In this document: positions 58,001-64,000 of the stretch, in pieces
How the letters are laid out: the number at the start of each line of letters is the position of its first letter
How positions within the stretch are numbered: the first letter of the stretch is position 1
NCBI RefSeq assembly: GCF_964355755.1
Contig: NC_092670.1
Location: 12,709,201-12,773,200, forward strand
DNA: 64,000 nucleotides
Source: Antedon mediterranea
Taxonomy: Eukaryota > Echinodermata > Crinoidea > Comatulida > Antedonidae
Reading direction: 5' to 3'
Notes under the pieces: model-generated
Told to the model about the DNA's origin: nothing
Seen by the model: the letters and a program-made list of their open reading frames with translations, nothing else
The model's database searches: none
Made by a program: the position numbers and the translations under genes

Positions 58001-59367
58001 TGCTGCCGCAGTGCATGGCTTATGGTAATTAAAATATGACATCATCATTTAATACGGTATACATACAATGCCAATGACCTAATTGTTGTGTTCATCATCA
58101 TTTGTTTGTCTTAGGCCTTGCTTTGCTTGAAGGCTATTGTGCTGACAAAGTCCACTTTAGATGTACTACGGATAATTCTCATGTAGTAAGTAATCTATCT
58201 ACTTTTTTGTAAAAAGAATTATGTGTTTTTTTTTATTCGAGCTTTTTGCCAGACTATCATATTATTTGGATAAAAACTGTGAGGATTGCTATTTTAATTC
58301 TTTCAAATCCAATTGGATAGCACTCTAATTGTGGTGCATTAATGTAATACATTATTTTTTTCTAGTGGACTCCTATCTCAACAGTACTCATAGTGAAAGA
58401 ACAGCGTACACTAAGTGCGCCCTCTAAAGCTTTACAAAACAATGCTACTAAAAGGTAAGATGCTAAAAATATGTAAAATTAAACTTGACCATATAAATGG
58501 GGAAACCGCAAATACTGTACAAATATAATTTTTAAATTTTAACATAAAATGGTGATGCCATGAGCAATGAATGTTGGAATGGCGCTATATAAATCGAACG
58601 ATTGATTGATTGATTTATTGATCTACTAAGTTTTCAATTTGAAATTGAAATATATATTTATACTGGGTAACCTCTTCAGTCAATGACTGGTTTCCCAGAG
58701 GGCCCAGCCGGGTGATCAGTGGCTGTGATGTACTAATACACCTGGTTAACCCCCTACTCGTCTCGAAAGATGTACTAGGTTCTTTAAAGTGCACACGAGC
58801 TAGATGTGTACACTGGACCTACGGTTTATAGTCCTTATCCGAGAAGACTCGTTCTACCACCAGAACCATGGAGTGAGTGAGCCTCGAACCCCTGCCGATG
58901 TTATGGCTAGGTAATTACGGTTCCACTGTCTTAACCGCTCGGCCACTCACTCACTCACACAGCATAGTTGGTAAACTTTCTCAGACCACCACTAAATATA
59001 ACTCTGTGCAAATGGTCACATGTTTGGGATGTTTTACCTAGTCTTGTGAAATGAAGGTTTAGTATTAAAAGAAGCTTGTTGAATCAAATTCACTGACATT
59101 ATTGCCAGAATTATATTCCTTATTTCTATGAAACCTTTTAAAGTTTTATCAACTTTCTGTGTTTTCCTGGTAATTTTCTTCCCTTATTATTTATTCATTA
59201 ATTTTTTCTGCAGCTTTTCAGCTCATTCTCTTCCCAAGATCAAGCGAAAGAAAGGAAAGCATAGGGATCTATCATCTTCCAGTAGCTCGGCTTCCGTCAA
59301 CTCTCTTCCTAGTCGTCGACCTCATCCACCGGTTCCGTATGGAGCAGACACTCACTCGCCTGGTTGA
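49036..59367 (+). CDS. TTLL4: Tubulin polyglutamylase TTLL4
   Basis: Seventeen coding exons: 49036-49628, 49905-49999, 50421-50529, 50731-50879, 51270-51380, 51878-51954, 52461-52655, 53163-53374, 53716-53838, 54279-54377, 54818-54952, 56025-56153, 56648-56753, 57267-57477, 58115-58185, 58366-58454, 59214-59367. All phases join, giving 885 aa (human 1199; the N-terminus is shorter). An in-frame TAA precedes the start. The N-terminal ~295 residues are low-complexity, with an acidic stretch near 185-198. The TTL ATP-grasp core runs from [13 protein letters not shown] (about 303) to about 660: [20 protein letters not shown]-binding lysine in [11 protein letters not shown] (about 442), [25 protein letters not shown], and metal-binding [13 protein letters not shown] (about 622-634). 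The [20 protein letters not shown] block marks TTLL4. It attaches the first glutamates to tubulin tails and some nuclear proteins. Donors GTTAGT and GTTAGC occur. Confidence 0.95.
50082..50275 (+). mobile_element. tRNA-headed SINE-like element (family 2)
   Basis: GGAGCTGTAGCTTGGTGGTT plus AACATGTTTGCC (A-box arm), then CCAATCCCAAGGTGCAGTGT and GTTCAATCCTGACC (B box), followed by CAGGGTTGTAACTCATAACT and AAGGACGATAAATTAT. It shares its body with 12455-12700. It lies in the second TTLL4 coding intron. Confidence 0.78.
50976..51187. mobile_element. Element with TACAGTAGAACCCC / GAGGTTTTCCTGTA ends
   Basis: Inverted ends enclose repeated TATTAAGGGGACACTT, CCCTATTCAGGGACAGCCC and CCTATTAAGGGGTCACTCC words. 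A related scrap (GTGTCCCTTAATAGAGGC) lies at about 11230. It is a short non-coding element. Confidence 0.7.
53489..53600 (-). repeat. tRNA-derived repeat family 3, internal deletion
   Basis: It has the same tail (TGATATGCTG, TTAATTAATTTGAAACGATA, GGAAATCTGTGAGAATG) and head start (GCCGCCCCAA) as 10010-10195. The T arm and anticodon arm are deleted, and the A-box end (GATGTCCTAACCATTAGACC) is retained. Confidence 0.8.
56468..56585. mobile_element. Family A element in TTLL4 intron
   Basis: It begins TGTCTACACTATCAAACTTT, followed by ATGTGACAAAAAATG and the inverted block CACTACCATATTTGGGCACA. The right terminus is lost. Confidence 0.75.
57484..57612. mobile_element. Family A element in TTLL4 intron, near complete
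   Basis: TAAAGCTCTGTCTACACTAT, AAACTAGTTTGAC, GATGTGCCCAAAATATGGTA and TGTCACAAAGTTTGATAGTG. It starts only seven bases past the end of the exon at 57267-57477, so it abuts a weak donor (GTTAGC). Confidence 0.82.
57661..57995. mobile_element. Family C element, long copy
   Basis: Inverted ends AAGGCCTGTTTTCCACTAAG and CGCCTAGTGGAAAACCGGCT enclose ~300 bp with AACCAATCAGAGCTCAGG and two copies of TCATGAGCATGACTCATG-like words. The 65-aa ORF starting at 57842 lies across its right end and is not a gene. Confidence 0.8.
58655..58960 (-). mobile_element. tRNA-headed SINE (family 1), reversed copy
   Basis: On the minus strand: GGCCGAGCGGTTAAGACAGT, GGGTTCGAGGCTCACTCACT, GATAAGGACTATAAACCGTA and AAAGAACCTAGTACATCTTT. 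It is the closest relative of the 26107 copy and lies in the last TTLL4 intron. Confidence 0.88.
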
Positions 59368-59513
59368 TTGAAAACATGGAGAAATTCCATATACAGTATA
59401 ATATAAATCATTTGTTTTGTGCCTTATCTTAACACCCTAGCGATTGTGACCAAATCATACTACAGTACAGTACTAGTAGTGAAAACTCTATGCTGATTGG
59501 TGATTTGTACCAG

Positions 59514-59628
59514 TTGGAATATGCATATTCATAAAGGCTTTGTTGGAATATGCATATTCATAAAGGCCTTGTTGGAATATGCATATTCATGAAGGCATTG
59601 TTGGAATACTACATATTCATGAAGGTGT
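59514..59628 (+). repeat. 29-bp tandem repeat, four copies, in TTLL4 3' UTR
   Basis: Units start TTGGAATATGCATATTCATA followed by AAGGCTTTG; the fourth is diverged. Each carries ATGCATATTCAT or a variant, one base from the palindromic POU-dimer site ATGCATATGCAT. Confidence 0.9.
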
Positions 59629-59758
59629 TAAGAGGAAAAGCCTGAAAAACTATAGAGATCGGAACACATCATAAAGTCCAAAAAACTATGGATCAAAAAC
59701 TGCCCCTACATACACTGCCTCCAATCTGGTATCCAAACATGCATTGTAAGTTCAGATA

Positions 59759-59764
59759 AATAAA
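59759..59764 (+). terminator. Poly(A) signal for the proximal TTLL4 last exon
   Basis: A canonical AATAAA lies 392 bases after the TGA stop, followed by a T-rich stretch (59769-59800). Confidence 0.6.
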
Positions 59765-60670
59765 CCTATTTTTTACAACATTTTTACTGTTTTTATTTTT
59801 TTGAAATAATTGTTATTACCAAAAGGCTAGCTAGACAACACAGGGTAGCTAATGTGTGACGGTTATTATATATATATATTTGTATTATTTAATTTGTTTA
59901 TAGGTAGTTTAAATGAAGTAGGGGTGTGTTCCATAGAGCAAAAGATGTATTGTATGTGGAAGTGACTAGTTATAGTCTAAGGTATAACATACAGGAAATG
60001 ATGTCATACTACTGTCAAAGGTTAAAATGTAATATAAAATCGGACTGAGGATTTTTAGTAACAAAAATGATCTGTAATAGTTTATTTAAAACTCAGGGTT
60101 TTGCTGTATAGAATTATATATTGTTTTTTTTAGAGAAGTGTGCTTATAAACCCACCAAGAGTAGGCCTATGCTACTGGCATAGTAGGCCTACACAACTTC
60201 AATCCGCCCAATTAAATATGCCTCCAATTATTGAAATTATTATACATTTATATTATTTTGTTTGTTTGGTGTTTTTAAGTGAACAAATAGCGAGAGTATA
60301 TTTTCTAGGGCTACAAGGTTTTTTATAGGTTATAAATGAATAGCCTGATGCAATTTTTAGCTATTGAGGGGTACACTATGCATTGGTGGAATATTTAATT
60401 ATGCAAATGACCAGGTGGTCACTCAATTATTTATATTCCATAAATGTATTATATTTTATGCAGCTATGAATGCAAATATATATATCATATTGCAATTTCA
60501 TCTACCAAAGAATTTTTATCTATACTATGCTTCAATGTGGTTCTAAATTAAATAATATTATGCATGATGTAAAACGACTTTAGTGCATGAAATGAACCCC
60601 ATATGTAGATATCCTACCTAACACTTGGGCTTTCATCTTTCATTGCAAACAGTTATAGCATTATTTCTAG

Positions 60671-60824
60671 GCAGAATTCCAGTGGCCTAACAGCTATGAC
60701 AGCTAACTGGCAGGACCCAGAGGAAAGGAAGGCACTAAAACCGTCCAGCGTTGGAGGGCCAATTAGCGTTCCTAAACCAGGGGCCTTGCATTACGCCACT
60801 AATTCTTATCATTTGTTGAGTTAA
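60671..60824 (+). CDS. TTLL4: Probable alternative last coding exon of TTLL4
   Basis: After a good acceptor (TTATTTCTAG) the sequence opens in the phase left by the exon at 58366-58454 and encodes 50 residues (contains TANWQDPEERKALKPSS and GGPISVPKPGALHYATN) to a TAA. It is markedly richer in G+C than its flank, as real exons here are. If the exon at 59214 is skipped, this replaces its basic serine-rich tail with a different proline/glycine tail. It is exactly as long (154 nt) as the exon it would replace. A poly(A) signal AATAAA follows at 61110-61115. I do not recognise the peptide. Confidence 0.55.
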
Positions 60825-61845
60825 TATGCAAGATTGAATGCTGGAACCAACAACCAATCTAATCATAATATACAGACTAGGCAAAACCTACAATTCCAGT
60901 TTTTAGTTTGTATGTACTACACGCTGTATGACCCTTTTTGTACCCTTTCTATGAAAAAGCCAAGATATGCATCTGTAAAAATTATTTTAATGAATATAAT
61001 ATTGAATATGTATATAATATTATGATTTATAGTCTGAAATATACTGTACTTGTTTAAATAATAAATTCTTCCAAGTATTTACAATATAAAATGTGTTAAT
61101 TTCTATGAAAATAAATCTTTAGATATTCTTTTACATTTATGTATTCTGTTTTGTTTTATTTTCTGCTGATGATGCTTTAAATGCAACATCTGTCTATCTT
61201 TTATATTGTATATATTGTATTGGTCTACTACTCTGCTAGTGATTCAAGTACAATGTTCACCTAATTTGCATAAGCTTGTGACTTACTGGAAAGGAGGAAG
61301 ACAAAACTACTATGCATTTTTAGTTTTTCACTTTCTTCAAAGACATACCTTTTGGGAACAACTAGTACACAATAACTTTTACATCATAATTTGGGGATTG
61401 AAATTGACCCACCCACAATGACACCAACTTTTTTTAAAATAATCTTTTCATGAAAAGACTAAATATGCAGAACATAAGTGCCATTTTCTTTACATCGGAT
61501 ACTCTATATTTTATACACTAAAGATAGAATCAAAAACACTTGCAGCTAAAAAAATAAATGTCATAGCACAAATCAAATGTATTATTCATCTATACCAAAT
61601 ATGAAAACAGACTTTACGAATGACATTTAAAAAGTATTTGATGTGTTTGGATTGCTTGGAATTATCACTTATTTATTAAGAAAATAGTTTAACTAGCCTC
61701 TGATGGCCAATGCTTCTTGGTTGATTATTGGCCAATGCGAAGTAAGTCTTGAATCTTGTGGGCATATTTTTTTTTATTTATTCAACCATATTTCACGAGG
61801 GTGACCCAGCCAGCGGAAGCTGATTTTAAGGGGCCCTCATATAGA

Positions 61846-62290
61846 TGACACATCACCATCATCAATTATTTTATTCATAACAAATTTCTTAACCAAATTT
61901 TTCAATGTAAAAAAAATCACTAAGTATAGTTATATTGAAAAACAAAATACACCAAACTATTACAGTTGTTGTATATGTAGTTGTTTTTTTTTTATTTTGA
62001 AAGCCTTTTCTTTATAGTATAAGCGTTAACTTTTAAATCAAATATGACAAATAGTTCATGCATAAACAATAATTTAAAAAATTATAAAAATTCAAAATTA
62101 TACTAAAAACATGTACATAGTACTGTATAAATACATGATAATTTCATAAATGTAAACTTCCATGTTACTGAATATCCATAATCATAATTAGTATAAACTG
62201 TGACCTATCTGATGACACATCAACATCATCAATTATTTTATTCATAACAAATTTCTTAACCAAATTTTCCAATGTAAAAAAATAAAGATC
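61846..62290 (+). repeat. ~75-bp direct duplication, 366 bp apart
   Basis: GATGACACATCACCATCATC and AATTATTTTATTCATAACAA, ATTTCTTAACCAAATTTT, CAATGTAAAAAAAT occur at about 61846-61925 and, nearly identical, at 62212-62290. Confidence 0.9.
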
Positions 62291-62848
62291 TCAACCCAGA
62301 ATGGAACAGTGTCTTCACCAGTATTAATATATGTTGATGTTGTTTTTACCAAACAAATTAGGTTCACAAACAATTTCTGGTTTCTAGAATGCCTTCATAA
62401 TAATTTATTAGGAAAGACTTAAGCCTTTGGTTTCATAGTACCTGTATTGGGAGAGTTGAGCAGAGAAAAGAAAAATTGTGACTGTATCCGACATTTAAAA
62501 CAACATACATGTCGATTCCAAATGTATTAGATCAATTTGAGGTAGATAGAGGACTTATAGTTTAATGCCTACATCGCAGACCTTTATGGAGAACACTACT
62601 ACTTGTCTTTCATACAATCTGCATTGTTTTAAACTGTGATGAGGAATGCTGACTTCCATCTTTAATTGTTTGGCAACCGTAGCCTACTGTAGTAGTCCAA
62701 ATGTATTTCTGCTAGCCCACCCAATTACATGCTAATAAAAACATCATATAGGCAGTTGTGTAGAGTTGTTGGAGGTGAATCTCAATACTCCACCAATCAA
62801 AGAATGATGGATTGTTAAAGAGAATGGTTTTTACAAGACAATATGGAT

Positions 62849-62911
62849 TAGTACTACACCTGGGCTAGTACTACACCTGGGTTAGTACTAAACCCAGGCT
62901 AGTACTAAACC
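62849..62911 (+). repeat. 18-bp tandem repeat, ~3.5 copies
   Basis: Units of TTAGTACTACACCTGGGC; the third and fourth read TACTAAACCCAGGC and TACTAAACC. Each carries the palindrome TAGTACTA or a variant. Confidence 0.85.
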
Positions 62912-63067
62912 AATCACTTTGGTATATCATCATACACACACAGTATACAATATTCATCATAAAGTATTTCTCTTTTTTATCTCTGTATTTATCTATACTT
63001 GATTGCAACTTTATCACTTGCCTTTATATAAATCATTTTAATATCAACTAGATTTTAGAAACGGTTA

Positions 63068-63690
63068 TCATAGATCTTTAAACTTGTCAACAGCTTTTAA
63101 AAGCATAGTGGTGATGCCTGGTTCTCTGGATGAGTGCCCTGCATCAGGGACAATACACAGCTCGGAGTTCGGCCATCTCTATATATAAACAAAGATAAAA
63201 TAATATATAATAAGGTTATATCGATACAACCATGTAAGGGTATCTGAACTTGACCCTGGCAAGACGAGGGAAGGAATTTTATTCTTGTATGCATTTTCAA
63301 CCTTTCTTCTAAAGTCATATACCCATTATCTGTGTTTATACAACACTTCTTACTTTGCACGCTTACTATGTTGTATATGCATGTTTTCAAAGATGAAGGT
63401 CAATCCCCTAAACATAACCATGAATGTTACTGCCGTGTCATGAACAGGAATGTCAGTCAGAAAAGAAGCCAACATATAACTGTGTTGATTTAGCATGTTG
63501 TATAAACAGGCCCAGAGATTCCTACTGTACATAAAGATGACATACCTTATGGAGATCCCAAGCAGTAGCAGTAGGACATACCATATCATATCGCCCTTGA
63601 ACTATACAGCAAGGTAGGTGGCTGATCTTATCAACATTGTCCAATAGATATGTAGGTGTTTTAAACCAACCTTTGTTGACAAAGTAATGG
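63068..63690 (-). CDS. pip: Proline iminopeptidase (peptidase family S33), last two exons
   Basis: Exons 63546-63690 and 63068-63178 join in phase 0 and give the C-terminal ~84 residues, ending in TGA; the gene continues past the right edge. The sequence runs HYFVNKGWF, SHLPCCIVQGRYDMVCP, TATAWDLHKRWPNSEL, CIVPDAGHSSREPG and AVDKFKDL. These are the hallmarks of the bacterial/plant-type prolyl aminopeptidase: catalytic Asp in GRYDMVCP and catalytic His in DAGHSSREPG. The catalytic Ser (GGSWG motif) would lie outside. From family knowledge it is a cytosolic alpha/beta hydrolase that removes N-terminal proline from peptides. It is convergent with TTLL4. Vertebrates lack this type, so it is an unusual animal gene. 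Confidence 0.9.
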
Positions 63691-64000
63691 CTTCAAAAAG
63701 AGAAAACAAAACACATTAAGTCGTAAGCAACCTTCAGATACAGATATCCTGCATTTGGCCTCTTTCTCCATAAACTATAATTTATTTAAACTTAATTAAA
63801 TCATTTAAAATGTCAATTCGAGATTTCAGTGTCCATAGGATAATTAATACTAATTTATCAACACTTTTGTACGTTCAACTTGTAAATATATTGTATTGTA
63901 TGTCCACTTTCTACCAAATGAATTGAACATGTTTTTATGTCCTTTTCTGGAGATGCATACAGTGTTTCAAAAGTAGTGGAGATGTATCTTGGTAGTTAAA
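63691..64000. other. Intron of the peptidase gene
   Basis: AT-rich sequence with no exon that I can place. The acceptor for the exon at 63546-63690 (TTTTTGAAG) lies at its left end. Confidence 0.5.

Larger units (their letters stand above)
60825..63067. other. Region between TTLL4 and the peptidase gene
   Basis: It holds poly(A) signals for the distal TTLL4 end, a repeat remnant (GAGGGTGACCCAGCCAGCGG, 61798-61817), a ~75-bp direct duplication (61846-61925 and 62212-62290) and an 18-bp tandem repeat. The right part should be the peptidase 3' untranslated region. No further gene is seen. Confidence 0.5.

Noticed and set aside
57842-58039. 65-aa ORF on the plus strand
   Set aside because: It overlaps the right end of a family C element and leaves it in frame only by chance.

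Overview
This window is animal nuclear DNA. It is AT-rich, its genes are cut into many short exons with GT-AG introns, and it is crowded with short mobile elements and tRNA-derived SINE-like copies. The predicted proteins stay close to vertebrate ones, and the palindrome TAGGCCTA recurs everywhere. A marine deuterostome, most likely an echinoderm (possibly a crinoid), fits best; that placement is inference. I found no bacterial operon, CRISPR array or virus.

Layout, left to right. (1) At the left edge, on the minus strand, is the first coding exon of an unrecognised gene running off the window (1-533). (2) 4224-7273 (+) is a small three-exon gene matching the ciliary protein C2orf50/CIMIP5. 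(3) 11515-16838 (-) is a complete 11-exon ATP6V1H, V-ATPase subunit H, 470 aa. (4) 19266-40109 (-) is a complete 20-exon membrane adenylyl cyclase of the ADCY2/4/7 type, 1115 aa, with all catalytic residues. (5) 47480-60824 (+) is a TTLL4-type tubulin polyglutamylase with 17 coding exons, 885 aa, plus a second, phase-compatible last exon. (6) 63068-63690 (-) holds the last two exons of a proline iminopeptidase that continues past the right edge.

The gene set is housekeeping and ciliary (proton pump, cAMP synthesis, axonemal proteins) and does not form one pathway. TTLL4 and the CIMIP5-like protein share a ciliary link, and TTLL4 may share a divergent promoter near 47.4 kb with a small membrane ORF.

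Mobile DNA holds most of the unusual structure: (A) a palindromic element with TIR AAAGCTCTGTCTACACTATC; (B) a CCAAT-bearing palindromic element built on GCAACGCAAGGACG; (C) an element with TIR CCTGTTTTCCACTAG; (D) at least three tRNA-headed SINE-like families; and (E) an 880-bp element in TTLL4 intron 1 whose ends are arrays of a TTGCGCAA-based palindrome, flanked by CAAG. ADCY introns hold a 22-bp minisatellite of about 1.3 kb next to a splice donor, a purine-rich array, and an unexpected number of full TGACGTCA (CRE) palindromes. I see no convincing new multi-gene system. The strongest leads are the TTGCGCAA element, the TTLL4 alternative last exon, CREs in the cyclase gene, and an intron-containing bacterial-type peptidase in an animal genome.
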